A DNA stretch of 33,568 nucleotides from Cognatilysobacter segetis (lineage in GTDB: Bacteria > Pseudomonadota > Gammaproteobacteria > Xanthomonadales > Xanthomonadaceae), in NCBI RefSeq assembly GCF_004359965.1, contig NZ_SMRQ01000024.1:1-33568 (forward strand), given 5' to 3'. Each line of letters opens with the position of its first letter. Position 1 is the first letter of the stretch. The notes under the pieces were generated by a model. That model did not search any database. It saw only the letters and a program-made list of their open reading frames with translations, and was not told the origin of the DNA. Of the stretch, positions 24,451 through 31,606 are shown in pieces. Position numbers and translations under genes: made by a program.

Positions 24451-25335
24451 ATGAAGACCCTGTCCCTGCTTGTCGCCACCGCCCTGTTCGCCAGCGCCTG
24501 CACCGGCCTGCCCAGCGGCGCCCCGCCCACGCCCGGCCTCACGCTCGCCTCGTGGAATACCGAACACCTCGCCGAACGCAGCGGCACCGGCTGCCGCCCG
24601 CGCACCGATGCCGAGTACGCCGCGATGCGCGCGCACGTCGCCCGCCTCGGGGCGGACGTCATCGCCTTCCAGGAAGTGGAATCGCAGGCGGCCGCCGAGC
24701 GCGTGTTCGATCCCGCCGTCTACACCGTGCTGATCGAGCAGCGCACCGGCACCGTGCGCACGTCCGGCTGCGGCAAGGATGCGCCCGGCCAGACCATCCG
24801 CGCGCAGCGCACCGGCTTCGCCATCCGCAAGGGCCTGCCGTTCGAGCGTCGGCCCGACCTCACCGCGCTGCAGCTCGGCGATCCCGACCTGCGCTCGGCG
24901 GTCGACGTGATCGTGCGCCCGCGCGGCAGCGCGCCGATGCGCCTGCTCTCGGTACACCTCAAATCCGGCTGCAGCGCCGGCGACCGCAACGAGGCCTGCG
25001 CCGTGCTGTTCCGCCAGGTGCCGGTGCTGGAGCAGTGGATCGACGCGCGCGCCGCCGAGGGCCTGCGCTTCGCGGTGCTGGGCGACTTCAACCGCCGCCT
25101 CGCGCTGCCGAATGATCCGGCCTGGGCCGAGTGGGACGACGGCGTGCCCGCCAATGCGGACCTCTCGCTGGCCGAGGGCGGCCGCGGCGCCCGCTGCAGC
25201 CCGCGCTATCCCGACTTCATCGACCACATCGTGCTCGACCGCCGCGCCACCGCCGACCTCGCCGGCTTCGACGAGGCCACCTACACCGGCCCCGCGCTCA
25301 GCGACCACTGCCCGATCACCGCGCGCCTGCGCTGA
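24451..25335 (+). CDS. Secreted endonuclease/exonuclease/phosphatase-fold protein
   Basis: The 294-residue precursor starts with a signal sequence ending in a lipobox-like ASAC17, so it is probably a lipoprotein. The body has the metal-dependent phosphoesterase motifs: LASWNTEHL (32-40), FQEVES (73-78), SVHLKSGC, LGDFNRR, the D-H-I-V-L-D segment and the terminal SDHCPI. The fold covers DNase I-like nucleases, sphingomyelinases and phosphatases, and the substrate cannot be read here. Extra cysteines (GTGC, TSGC, KSGC, EAC, RC) suggest disulfides and an extracytoplasmic site. A strong hairpin follows 26 bases after the stop. Confidence 0.88.
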   Translation: MKTLSLLVATALFASACTGLPSGAPPTPGLTLASWNTEHLAERSGTGCRPRTDAEYAAMRAHVARLGADVIAFQEVESQAAAERVFDPAVYTVLIEQRTGTVRTSGCGKDAPGQTIRAQRTGFAIRKGLPFERRPDLTALQLGDPDLRSAVDVIVRPRGSAPMRLLSVHLKSGCSAGDRNEACAVLFRQVPVLEQWIDARAAEGLRFAVLGDFNRRLALPNDPAWAEWDDGVPANADLSLAEGGRGARCSPRYPDFIDHIVLDRRATADLAGFDEATYTGPALSDHCPITARLR

Positions 25336-25361
25336 TCGACGCGTTCCCGCGACATCCAATG

Positions 25362-25393
25362 AAAAGGGCCGGGCGACGACGCCCGGCCCTTTT
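25362..25393. terminator. Bidirectional intrinsic terminator
   Basis: AAAAGGGCCGGGC (25362-25374), loop GACGAC, and GCCCGGCCCTTTT (25381-25393) form a perfect 13-bp stem flanked by A and T runs. It serves the plus-strand gene ending at 25335 and the minus-strand gene ending at 25408. Confidence 0.92.
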
Positions 25394-25407
25394 CGCATCG
25401 CGGCGCC

Positions 25408-25587
25408 TCAGTTCGGGCGCAGTCGCTTCTCGACCTCGGCGGCGGAATTGCCCACCTGCTCGACGGCCCGGCGGAGTTCCTCTTCGCTCACGTTGAAGCG
25501 CTGCGTCCAGTAGCGCACTTCATGTTCCTCGCCCAGCGCAATCAGCTTGCGGTCGGGGCTGCCACGATCCTGCAGGTTGTCGCTCAT
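25408..25587 (-). CDS. DUF3606 domain protein (59 aa)
   Basis: The start is the ATG at 25587 (MSDNLQDRGSPDRKLI); a GTG two codons upstream is less likely. The 59-residue protein is a single DUF3606 domain: DRGSPDR, EEHEVRYWTQRFNVSEEELRR and an acidic C-terminal helix AVEQVGNSAAEVEKRL. DUF3606 proteins are small helical proteins of unknown function, often linked to stress conditions in genomes. It is separated from its convergent neighbour by the terminator at 25362. Confidence 0.9.
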   Translation of the reverse strand: MSDNLQDRGSPDRKLIALGEEHEVRYWTQRFNVSEEELRRAVEQVGNSAAEVEKRLRPN

Positions 25588-25666
25588 GGTCACGTCTCGC
25601 TTGGGGGAAGCCCGACGCTAGCGCCGTCGCGGTGACCCGCGCGTGGACCGCGGGCATCGCCCCCGG

Positions 25667-26245
25667 CTAGCGCCCGTCGCCCCGCGGCCGCGCAACGCCC
25701 CAGCGCGCGCGCAGCGGCGCCCGCACCACCTCGCAGGGCAGCCGCAGCGCCGCGGCCAGCGCCTCGCCCGGCGACGCCGCGCCGTCGACGTGCGCTTCCA
25801 GCACCGCGATGTCGGGCGTGCCCGGCCGGCCGGCGAGCGTCACGCGCTCGAGGGGGCCGAGCAGTGCCGTGCCGCTGCCCGAGACCAGCCTGCGCTCCAC
25901 GCGCACCGCCTCGAAGTCGGCCAACGCGAAGCGGCCGACCGGGCCGGGCAGGGCCAGCCCCCAGACCCGCCGCGCGCGCGCCTCCACGGCGTCGGCGGTG
26001 ATCCGCCCTTCGGCGCCGGGCATCGCGCGCAGCAGCACCCGCGCGAAGACGCCGAGCATCGCGACGACCGGCAGCAGGCCCGCCGCGCCGCGTGCGTCGT
26101 GGCGCACGACGAGCACGAACACGCCGCCCGCCAGCAACACCGCGAGCAGCGCCAGCACGCCCTGGAGCACGAGCACGGTCGTGCGCCGCGTGTCGAACGC
26201 GTACGGCAGCGCGATCGGCACGGGCGATGGCGCGTGGCGGCGCAT
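25667..26245 (-). CDS. Two-span membrane protein, unknown function
   Basis: The ATG at 26245 lies 3 bases after the stop of the metallo-hydrolase gene, so the two are in one operon. After about 22 residues come two hydrophobic segments (about 24-46 and 55-73), then a soluble domain with strand-like RFALADFEAVRVERRLVSG (105-123) and alternating pairs resembling a PH-like or bacterial membrane-associated fold. No family is recognised. It is the last gene of the CPXCG-hydrolase group. Confidence 0.7.
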   Translation of the reverse strand: MRRHAPSPVPIALPYAFDTRRTTVLVLQGVLALLAVLLAGGVFVLVVRHDARGAAGLLPVVAMLGVFARVLLRAMPGAEGRITADAVEARARRVWGLALPGPVGRFALADFEAVRVERRLVSGSGTALLGPLERVTLAGRPGTPDIAVLEAHVDGAASPGEALAAALRLPCEVVRAPLRARWGVARPRGDGR

Positions 26246-26248
26246 CGC

Positions 26249-27070
26249 CTACTTCGCGAAGTCCGGGAACGCCGGCAGCTTGCCGATGTCGCGCGGGTCG
26301 TGCTGGATGACCACCGTCGCCTTCAGGTTCGCCGCGGCCTTCTTGAAGCGGTCGAGCGAGGCCAGCGAATCGGCGCGGTTGGTGTTCCAGGTCGGCACGC
26401 CGTTCGACGCGTAGTTCTCGTGGAAATGGGTGACGTCGCCGCTGAGCAGCACGTTGCCCGTCTTCTCGAGCTTCACCAGCAGCCCGCGATGGCCGGGCGT
26501 GTGGCCGGGCAGGTCGAGCATCAGCACGCGGCCGTCGCCGAACACGTCGTGGCGGTCGCCGCCGACGGTCTGCAGCTTGCCGCGGCCGATCCACGGCGCG
26601 AAGCGAGCGCGGCGCTCGGCATAGGCCTTCGGGTCCATGCCGGCGGGCGTCTCGGCCTGGGTCACCGCGTTCCAGTCGGCGCGCCCGATCAGCAGCGTCG
26701 CGTCGGGGACCATCGCGAGCTGGCCGGTGTGGTCGTCGTGGTAGTGGCTGATGCCGACGACGTCGATGTCGCCCGGCTTCAGGCCGATGCGCGCGAGCTG
26801 CTGCACCAGCGGCACCTTCGGTGCGGCGGCCGAGCCGTCCAGTGCGTTGCCGGTGTCCCAGAGCAGGTAGCGGTCGCCGTCGCGCACGAGGTAGCAGCTG
26901 TAGGTCAGCGGAAGCTTCGTGTCGTCGAACTCGAACGTGTCGGAGAACGCGGCCACGCTCACCGGTTCCGGCGGGCCGCCGCAGTCGAGCCGCGCGAGCG
27001 CGACGTCGGCGGCCTGTGCGGCGCCGCAGGCGGCGAGGAGGGCGGTGGCGAGCAGGGCGCGGGTCGGCAT
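26249..27070 (-). CDS. Periplasmic metallo-beta-lactamase-fold hydrolase
   Basis: The 273-residue precursor has a signal peptide (MPTRALLATALLAACGAAQA, cleaved near AQA-A). It carries the zinc motif H109-Y-H111-D-D113-H114 in ISHYHDDHTGQ, then H190 in LPGHTPGH, D212 in LLSGDVTHFHENY and a late H in VIQHDPRD. The order matches the AHL-lactonase-like branch of the metallo-beta-lactamase superfamily, which also includes other lactonases and thioester hydrolases. The signal peptide makes it extracytoplasmic, and quorum quenching is possible but not shown. It lies 13 bases after a CPXCG-protein gene and 3 bases before a two-span membrane protein gene. Confidence 0.88.
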   Translation of the reverse strand: MPTRALLATALLAACGAAQAADVALARLDCGGPPEPVSVAAFSDTFEFDDTKLPLTYSCYLVRDGDRYLLWDTGNALDGSAAAPKVPLVQQLARIGLKPGDIDVVGISHYHDDHTGQLAMVPDATLLIGRADWNAVTQAETPAGMDPKAYAERRARFAPWIGRGKLQTVGGDRHDVFGDGRVLMLDLPGHTPGHRGLLVKLEKTGNVLLSGDVTHFHENYASNGVPTWNTNRADSLASLDRFKKAAANLKATVVIQHDPRDIGKLPAFPDFAK

Positions 27071-27083
27071 GGGGCGGTCTCCG

Positions 27084-27272
27084 TCAGGTATCGGATTCGG
27101 ACTGGACGCGGACATCGGGCTCGCCGTCGTCGTCGATGTCGAGCACGACGGTGATCGGGCGGCAGCAGACCGCGCAGTCCTCGATATAGGTCTGCGCGCC
27201 GGCGCTCGCGTCGATCGCCAGCGTGATGGGTTCGCCGCAGTAGGGGCAGTCGATGTCGACGGTCGACAGCAT
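27084..27272 (-). CDS. CPXCG-motif cysteine-rich protein (62 aa)
   Basis: The start at 27272 has GGAG about 6 bases upstream. The 62-residue protein has C9-P-Y-C12-G, and C33-A-V-C36-C37-R-P-I, the paired CxxC sites of the CPXCG family, which should bind one zinc (zinc-ribbon). The tail is acidic (DIDDDGEPDVRVQSESDT). Function is unknown; such proteins are common conserved hypotheticals in gammaproteobacteria. It is first in the set leading to the metallo-hydrolase and two-span membrane genes. Confidence 0.9.
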   Translation of the reverse strand: MLSTVDIDCPYCGEPITLAIDASAGAQTYIEDCAVCCRPITVVLDIDDDGEPDVRVQSESDT

Positions 27273-27343
27273 GGGCAGGCTCCGGAGGCGGGTCATCGGA
27301 TTGTTGCCTACCGGAGGGGTGGGGCGGGCGAAACGAAACGGGG

Positions 27344-27359
27344 CCGGGCTCTCGCCCGG
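27344..27359 (-). terminator. Terminator candidate after the RDD gene
   Basis: On the minus strand CCGGGC, loop GAGA and GCCCGG form a 6-bp stem, followed by CCCCGTTTCGTTTCG, which is T-rich. It lies about 80 bases after the RDD stop at 27441 and before the CPXCG gene. Confidence 0.5.
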
Positions 27360-27440
27360 GCGACGTGGACCCGAACCGGTCCATATGCGCAGCGTGCGAA
27401 CGGTGCGACGTCGCAGGCGTCGCCGTTGCCCGGTGCCGCC

Positions 27441-27968
27441 TCAGGAAACGCCGGGCAGCGGCGGCGGTTCGACCGCGACTGCAGGCGCCGACGCGGGCGC
27501 CGCCCTGCGCAGGTCGCGATCGCGCAGCACGTAGGTGCCGGCGACCATGTCGCCGAGGCGCTGCCTGTGCTTGGAGGCGAGCACCGCGATGCCGGCCGGG
27601 ATGCCGCCGGCGAGGACCGGGTTCACCTCGATCAGGCGGAACAGCGTGCGCACGACCGCCTGCCCGAGCGAGGGACGGCCGCCCGCGGCGTTCACCACGC
27701 GCGTGCCCGTGAGGAACTTGCCGGCGCTGCGGCCGAACGCGAGCTCCATCAGCGGGAAGTAGGCCACGACCAGGCCGATCCATACCGCGAGCGTGGCCTG
27801 GTACTTCGCGTTGCCGAGCACGTAGTCGGGCACGACCAGGAACGACAGCAGCACGAGGAAATCGATCCAGGCGCCGAGCCAGCGGCGCACGACGATGCCG
27901 GCGTCGTAGCCGGCGGCAATCGATGCGGCGGCGGCCGGCGGGCGGCCGGGTGCTGCGGGATGCGTCAT
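27441..27968 (-). CDS. RDD family membrane protein
   Basis: The 175-residue protein matches the RDD domain: R29-W-L-G-A-W-I-D36 in the first span (about 28-46), a second span (59-76) followed by GRSAGKFLTGTRVVNAAGGRPS (79-100), and the RQRLGDMVAGTYVL end (135-148). The Arg and two Asp residues that name the family are present. Members are small integral membrane proteins of unclear role, sometimes in ion transport. The C-terminus is Pro/Ala-rich. The upstream 476-base region separates it from a divergent gene and carries the 21-bp repeats. Confidence 0.9.
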   Translation of the reverse strand: MTHPAAPGRPPAAAASIAAGYDAGIVVRRWLGAWIDFLVLLSFLVVPDYVLGNAKYQATLAVWIGLVVAYFPLMELAFGRSAGKFLTGTRVVNAAGGRPSLGQAVVRTLFRLIEVNPVLAGGIPAGIAVLASKHRQRLGDMVAGTYVLRDRDLRRAAPASAPAVAVEPPPLPGVS

Positions 27969-28098
27969 GGGATCCCCCTGATCCGGTGAGGCGCGTCGGC
28001 GAGTCGACGGGCCCGCGCATTCTGCCGGGTGGCCGATCCGGTCCGCGACCGGCATCCGGACGGTCGGCCGGCTCGACGTTCCGGTCCCGCCGCATCGT

Positions 28099-28371
28099 CC
28101 CGTCCATGACGTCAATGACGTCGCGCGCGAGGTCATTGACGTCATCGTCGACGTCGCGAACGTCGTGCACGAGGCGGTCGACCTCGTGCGCCGGGTCGTG
28201 GACGTCGCGCATCACGGGCGCGACGTCACGCGCGGGCTCGCCGACCTGGCGCGCCACGTCGCGGACGTCGGGCACGGGGTCGTGGACCTCGAACGCCACG
28301 TCGCGGACGTCGCGCGGGAGGTCGCGCGCGTCGCGCACGACGTCGGCCACCCCGCGCGCGGCGTCCGGCAC
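28099..28371. repeat. Thirteen tandem 21-bp units between divergent genes
   Basis: The stretch divides into 13 consecutive 21-base units with no insertion or deletion (28099+21n). The approximate consensus is GTCGCGCGCSASGTCGCGGAC. Read on the plus strand each unit gives a heptad of form [VL]-x-[RH]-x-[VL]-x-D (for example VAREVID, LARHVAD, LERHVAD); read on the minus strand it gives forms such as DVRDVAR. Neither strand offers an ATG or a ribosome site. The units are rich in the palindrome GACGTC. It fills most of the gap between the RDD gene and the gene at 28445. Confidence 0.85.
28106..28145. repeat. 14-bp perfect inverted repeat at the left end of the array
   Basis: ATGACGTCAATGAC (28106-28119) and GTCATTGACGTCAT (28132-28145) are exact reverse complements, separated by 12 bases. 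Each arm holds its own TGACGTCA palindrome. It overlaps units 1-3 of the 21-bp array and could be a protein-binding site. Confidence 0.7.
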
Positions 28372-28415
28372 GCCGACGGCGCGCGCCTCGCACCGGGCCG
28401 GTGCGGCCGCGCGGC

Positions 28416-28421
28416 TAGACT
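28416..28421 (+). promoter_or_regulatory. -10-like box TAGACT before the 94-aa gene
   Basis: TAGACT lies 23 bases before the ATG at 28445, just right of the repeat array, and fits TAnnnT. No clear -35 is seen. Confidence 0.35.
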
Positions 28422-28444
28422 GGCGACCCGCCTGGAATTTCCCG

Positions 28445-28729
28445 ATGACCGACGCGTCCGGTGACCCGCTGTACCGGCTCTACGGCGAGATGGCCGCCGT
28501 CAAGGCCGTGATGGGGGTGATGCTGCCCCTGAGCCCGCAGCCGCAGGCGCTGCTCGCGGTGATCGAGTCGCTCGAGCAGGCGACGCTGGACACGCTCGGC
28601 GCGCTGCCGGAGGACCATCCGATGCGCGACGGGTTCCAGGGCACGCTGGCGAACTACAAGCTCATCCTGCGCAAGTCGATCGAGGACGCGGCGCGGTCGG
28701 CGGACGGCGCCGCCAACGACGAGACCTGA
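28445..28729 (+). CDS. Hypothetical helical protein (94 aa)
   Basis: The 94-residue product has no signal peptide. It is amphipathic throughout: YRLYGEMAAVKAVMGVMLPLSP, LLAVIESLEQATLDTLGALPEDHP and LANYKLILRKSIEDAARSA, suggesting a small helical bundle. I do not recognise a family. The composition is well balanced for this genome, which supports coding. It is divergent from the RDD gene across the 21-bp array and is followed by a strong hairpin shared with the lipoprotein gene on the other strand. Confidence 0.65.
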   Translation: MTDASGDPLYRLYGEMAAVKAVMGVMLPLSPQPQALLAVIESLEQATLDTLGALPEDHPMRDGFQGTLANYKLILRKSIEDAARSADGAANDET

Positions 28730-28801
28730 GGCAGCGACGGCGGACCGCGCATCGGCGGCGATGCCGGCCGTGCGCGAGTTCCGCATGCGATCGCCGCGGT
28801 G

Positions 28802-28829
28802 GACGGGCCGGGCACGCGCCCGGCCCGTC
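28802..28829. terminator. Hairpin between convergent genes
   Basis: GACGGGCCGGGC (28802-28813), loop ACGC and GCCCGGCCCGTC (28818-28829) form a perfect 12-bp GC stem between the stops at 28729 (+) and 28850 (-). No long T-run follows on either side. It is probably a bidirectional terminator. Confidence 0.7.
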
Positions 28830-28849
28830 ACGTTCGATGCGTCGGCGCG

Positions 28850-29350
28850 TCAGTCGCGGCAGTAGCCTTCGCCCGGCTTCACCGTCAGGCAGTCCTTCTT
28901 GCCGGCGAGGTACTTCAGGCCGGTCGCATCGCCGTTGGTGCGCACCGCGGTCTCGGCGACGCCGTCGCGCATGAAGCGCAGGCCCTCGGCGGTGACCGAG
29001 CCGTCGAACGTGCCCTTGTGGTCGAGATCCCACTGCATCTCGAGCGTCACGCCGCCGCCGGGCTTCTTCGCCACCACGAGGTACAGGCCCTCCACGCCGG
29101 TCCAGCGGCCGAGGTAGTCGGCCTCCAGCGCAGCGGTGTCCGACGGTGTGGGCGTGTCCGGGGTCGCGGGCGCCGGGGTGGCGGGTGCGGGCGTCGGCGC
29201 GTTCGTGGCGGTATCGCCCGCGGCGTCGGTCGCCGGCGGCGTGGCGCCCTGCGCGGACGGCGCATCGCCGGTGTTCGCCGCCGTGGCGGGCGGGCGGTCG
29301 GAACACGCGACGAGCGTCGAGGCGGCAAGGACGAGCGCGATCAACTTCAC
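28850..29350 (-). CDS. Lipoprotein with Pro/Thr/Ala linker
   Basis: The start is a GTG at 29350 with GGAG 7 bases upstream; a TTG two codons earlier is less likely. The 166-residue precursor has a lipobox LVAC16, then a long low-complexity linker of Ala, Pro and Thr (about 20-68, for example APATPDTPTPSDTAA), and a C-terminal domain with a strand-rich pattern (YLGRWTGVEGLYLVV, GVTLEMQWDLDHKGTFDG) and two cysteines (DCLTV, YCRD). The domain resembles small beta-barrel or calycin-like envelope domains, but no family is named. The Pro/Thr linker would let the domain reach through the periplasm. Confidence 0.8.
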   Translation of the reverse strand: MKLIALVLAASTLVACSDRPPATAANTGDAPSAQGATPPATDAAGDTATNAPTPAPATPAPATPDTPTPSDTAALEADYLGRWTGVEGLYLVVAKKPGGGVTLEMQWDLDHKGTFDGSVTAEGLRFMRDGVAETAVRTNGDATGLKYLAGKKDCLTVKPGEGYCRD

Positions 29351-29494
29351 GGGCAATCTCCGCGGGAATCGGGGTCCGCGGACGGTACGCGGCGCCGCGT
29401 CGTCGATGCGTCAGGCGGCGGGGGCGATGCGGTTCGCGGCGACCGCGGGCAATGGCCGCGGTGGGGTGCGTCGGCCGGCGCCGCGCGGCTGCGG

Positions 29495-29836
29495 TTACGA
29501 CGCCGGGTCGAAATGGAACACGCGCAGCTCCTGCGCGCAGCGGCAGGCCTTCGCGAGCCGCGCGGCCCAGTCGATCGCGGCCTCGCGCGAGGGCAGCTCG
29601 AACACGGCGAAGCCGCCGTCGAGCGCGGGGCCGTCCGGGTAGCCGCCCTCGGTGGCGGTGCCGTCCGCGGCGACGCGCATCACCGGCACGCCGTCGTCCA
29701 GGCCGCCGGCGAAGACGTAGACGCCGGCGGCCTTCGCGTCGTCGATGACGGCGTGGGAGTCGCGGACGACGGTGTCGAACTCGCCGTCGGGGATTTGCAT
29801 CGCTCGGGCGGGGAAGGAGATGAGGTATTTCGCCAT
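29495..29836 (-). CDS. YciI-related (YCII) domain protein
   Basis: The 113-residue protein follows the YCII pattern: an opening AKYLISFPARAM strand, a central VVRDSHAVIDDAKAAGVYVFAGGL (24-47) with a His before the helix, DGPALDGGFAVFELPSREAAIDWAARLA (67-94), and a final C-A-Q-E-L-R-V-F strand. YCII domains have a ferredoxin-like fold with a His/Asp pair; some are dehydrochlorinase-like, others are sigma-factor-associated. The function here is unknown. It is the last gene before the first dispersed repeat. Confidence 0.85.
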   Translation of the reverse strand: MAKYLISFPARAMQIPDGEFDTVVRDSHAVIDDAKAAGVYVFAGGLDDGVPVMRVAADGTATEGGYPDGPALDGGFAVFELPSREAAIDWAARLAKACRCAQELRVFHFDPAS

Positions 29837-29871
29837 TGCGCTGCTTCCTTCGCGGTCGCGGGGTGTTGAAG

Positions 29872-30146
29872 GCGTTTCGTGCGCTGGCGCGCCCGAGTCA
29901 CTTTTCTTTGCTGCTGCAAAGAAAAGTAACCAAAAGAAAGCAGCTTTCCCCGATCGGATCTACCGCTCGCGACGTGCGGGTCTGTCGCGATCGCCACACT
30001 CGGCATCCTTCGGCCCGCCGCAGCGCGGCGGGCGCTCACCGGCGCGCGAACCTGCGGTTCGCAGGCAGCGCGGCTTCGCCAAGTGGAGACGGCCGACGTC
30101 CTGTCGGCCGCCCTTCGGGTCTTGCGTAGTTGCGCGGCTGTTGAAG
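29872..30146 (+). repeat. Dispersed hairpin-bearing repeat, copy 1
   Basis: Bases 29872-30009 align without gaps to 31269-31406. After a copy-specific insert (30010-30082), 30083-30146 align to 31414-31477. The first part holds the stem CTTTTCTTTGC/GCAAAGAAAAG (29901-29926, loop TGCT). The second part holds CGGCCGAC/GTCGGCCG (30090-30110) followed by CCCTTCGGG, a UUCG-type tetraloop stem. Small frames inside it look like translation noise. I recall similar AGTAACCAAAAGAAAG-containing repeats in Xanthomonadaceae genomes. This copy occupies most of the 395-base gap between 29837 and 30231. Confidence 0.85.
30010..30082 (+). repeat. Copy-specific insert with two further hairpins
   Basis: The insert carries CCCGCCGC-AGC-GCGGCGGG (30014-30032) and CCTGCG-GTT-CGCAGG (30051-30065). 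In copy 2 only a few bases separate the same flanking blocks. The insert looks like a modular stem-loop segment rather than random sequence. Confidence 0.55.
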
Positions 30147-30231
30147 CTGCGAACGATCAGGAGACGAATCCGCCTCCTGTTTCGAAGGTGTGCATTGGAA
30201 AATCAGTCCAACGCTGCCTGTCGCACGGCGC

Positions 30232-30582
30232 TCAGGCGCCCAGCAGTTCCACTTCGAACTTAAGCGTCGCGTTCGGGGGAATCACGCCGCCGGCGCCGCG
30301 CGCGCCATAGCCGAGGTTGGCCGGAATGATCAGCGTGCGGATGCCGCCCTCGCGCATGCCCTGCACGCCTTCGTCCCAGCCCTTGATGACCATGCCGCCG
30401 CCCAGCGGAAAGATGAAGGGCTCGCCGCGGTCCTTGCTGGAGTCGAACTTCTGGCCCTGCTCGCCGTTCTCGAACAGCCAGCCCGTGTAGTGCACGGTGA
30501 CGTTGCGGCCGGGCTTGGCTTCCGCGCCCGTGCCGACGACGGTGTCTTCGTACTGCAGGCCGGAGGGGGTGGTGGTGGTCAT
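30232..30582 (-). CDS. FKBP-type peptidyl-prolyl cis-trans isomerase
   Basis: The 116-residue protein is a single, complete FKBP domain: [22 protein letters not shown] (28-49), the hydrophobic-pocket residues in [18 protein letters not shown] (56-73), and [29 protein letters not shown]. There is no signal peptide, so it is cytoplasmic and catalyses isomerisation of peptidyl-prolyl bonds. AGGAA lies 5 bases before the ATG. It sits between the two copies of the dispersed repeat, together with the DUF3833-like gene 109 bases upstream. Confidence 0.95.
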   Translation of the reverse strand: MTTTTPSGLQYEDTVVGTGAEAKPGRNVTVHYTGWLFENGEQGQKFDSSKDRGEPFIFPLGGGMVIKGWDEGVQGMREGGIRTLIIPANLGYGARGAGGVIPPNATLKFEVELLGA

Positions 30583-30642
30583 GGGGGTTCCTGTCGCTGG
30601 ATCGGGTGGCCCCCGAGTCTAGCTGCCGACAGGCAGGCGGCT

Positions 30643-30672
30643 CAGGTTCGCTGCTTCGGCAAATCGAACCTG
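30643..30672 (-). terminator. Hairpin after the DUF3833-like gene
   Basis: CAGGTTCG (30643-30650) and CGAACCTG (30665-30672) form a perfect 8-bp stem with a 14-base loop, about 20 bases beyond the stop at 30692 on the minus strand. No T-run follows. Confidence 0.4.
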
Positions 30673-30691
30673 GTGCTTCGTCCCTCGTCGA

Positions 30692-31186
30692 TCAGCGCTT
30701 CGCCGCCACGCCGGTGCGGACGATCATTTCGTCGAGGTGGCCGATCGGACTCCCGAGCAGGCTGATGCGGCCGGTGTTCGACAGCGTGGTGCCGTCCGGC
30801 GACAGCTCGAGCACCTGTCGCATGCGCATGCCGGGGTGCGGTGCGTAGCGCAGCGACAGCCGCGCACCCTCGACGGTCGCCACGCCGGGCCCGCTCGCGT
30901 CGCTGAGCGTGAAGGTGTAGGTGCCGTTGCCGGCGGGGTGGATCACCCAGTCGCGCGAGCGGTCGGGCTCGCCGGCCATGTGCACCACCTGATGGAGGCG
31001 CAACGTGCCGTCGGCGTCGCGACGGCCGAGGTTGTCGACGGTGTAGGGCTTCGCGTGTCCCAGTCCCAGCGTCAGGTCGCCGCGGCCCTGCGAGGCGCCT
31101 TCGAACATCGACATCGGATCGGCAGGCGAGGGGAGCGCGTGCAGAAGCAACGCGCCCGCGAGCAGGAGAGTGGGGAAGGTGCGCAT
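30692..31186 (-). CDS. Secreted DUF3833-like protein
   Basis: The start is set at the ATG at 31186, from which a signal peptide begins (MRTFPTLLLAGALLLHALPS); an ATG three codons earlier is possible. The 164-residue precursor then has MFEGASQGRGDLTLG, a region with paired strands (DGTLRLHQVVHMAGEPDRSRD, TYTFTLSDASGPGVATVEG, ARLSLRYAP) and LSNTGRISLLGSPIGHLDEMIVRTG. The order F-x-G, R-x-W and the final kinase-free G-x-x-x-G-x-L-D-E-M block resembles DUF3833, from memory. No function is known. It should be periplasmic. Confidence 0.75.
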   Translation of the reverse strand: MRTFPTLLLAGALLLHALPSPADPMSMFEGASQGRGDLTLGLGHAKPYTVDNLGRRDADGTLRLHQVVHMAGEPDRSRDWVIHPAGNGTYTFTLSDASGPGVATVEGARLSLRYAPHPGMRMRQVLELSPDGTTLSNTGRISLLGSPIGHLDEMIVRTGVAAKR

Positions 31187-31268
31187 GGCGTGCATTAGTG
31201 CCGGGGCGGGGTGAACACCGTGGCACGGCACGTGTGCATGAACGCTTCGTGGGGGGTTGGCAGCAACA

Positions 31269-31477
31269 GCGTTTCGTGCGCTGGCGCACCCGAGTCACTT
31301 TTCTTTGCTGCTGCAAAGAAAAGTAACCAAAAGAAAGCAGCTTTCCCCGATCACATCTACAGCTCGCGACCTGCGGGTCTATCGCGATCGCCACACTCGG
31401 CATCCTGCCTCGGGTGGCGACGGCCGACATCCCGTCGGCCGCCCTTCGGGTCTCAGGTAACAGCGCGGCTATTGAGG
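31269..31477 (+). repeat. Dispersed hairpin-bearing repeat, copy 2
   Basis: This copy lies in the same orientation as copy 1, about 1.4 kb away, so the FKBP and DUF3833-like genes lie between direct repeats. Its hairpins are CTTTTCTTTGC/GCAAAGAAAAG (31298-31323) and CGGCCGAC/GTCGGCCG (31421-31441). The second has loop ATCCC, where copy 1 has GTCCT, while both stems are unchanged. The 129 bases after it, to the next gene, hold nothing recognisable. Together with 31187-31268 this fills the 420-base gap. Confidence 0.85.
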
Positions 31478-31606
31478 CCGGCGGAAGGGCAACGAACTGT
31501 GCGGATCAGCGATTGAGGTCGGGGAAATTGCACACTGCCCCGCTGTTTCGGCCTACTTCTGGCATTGACGGGTGCAAGCGTTGGCGGAACCATTCGGCTG
31601 CATGCC

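Noticed and set aside
26249-27070. Naming the hydrolase an AHL lactonase
   Set aside because: The zinc motif and fold fit, but the branch includes many other hydrolases and the signal peptide differs from typical cytoplasmic quorum-quenching lactonases.
28165-28464. A heptad-repeat protein on the plus strand of the 21-bp array
   Set aside because: The only start is a GTG inside the repeat with no ribosome site, and the frame overlaps the start of the gene at 28445. It is reported as a repeat instead.
29836-30129. Short plus- and minus-strand frames across the dispersed repeats
   Set aside because: The same peptide fragments appear in both copies because the DNA is repeated; they have no ribosome sites or domains.
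29872-31477. A composite transposon formed by the two repeats
   Set aside because: There is no transposase, no terminal inverted repeat and no target duplication; the copies are short and non-coding.
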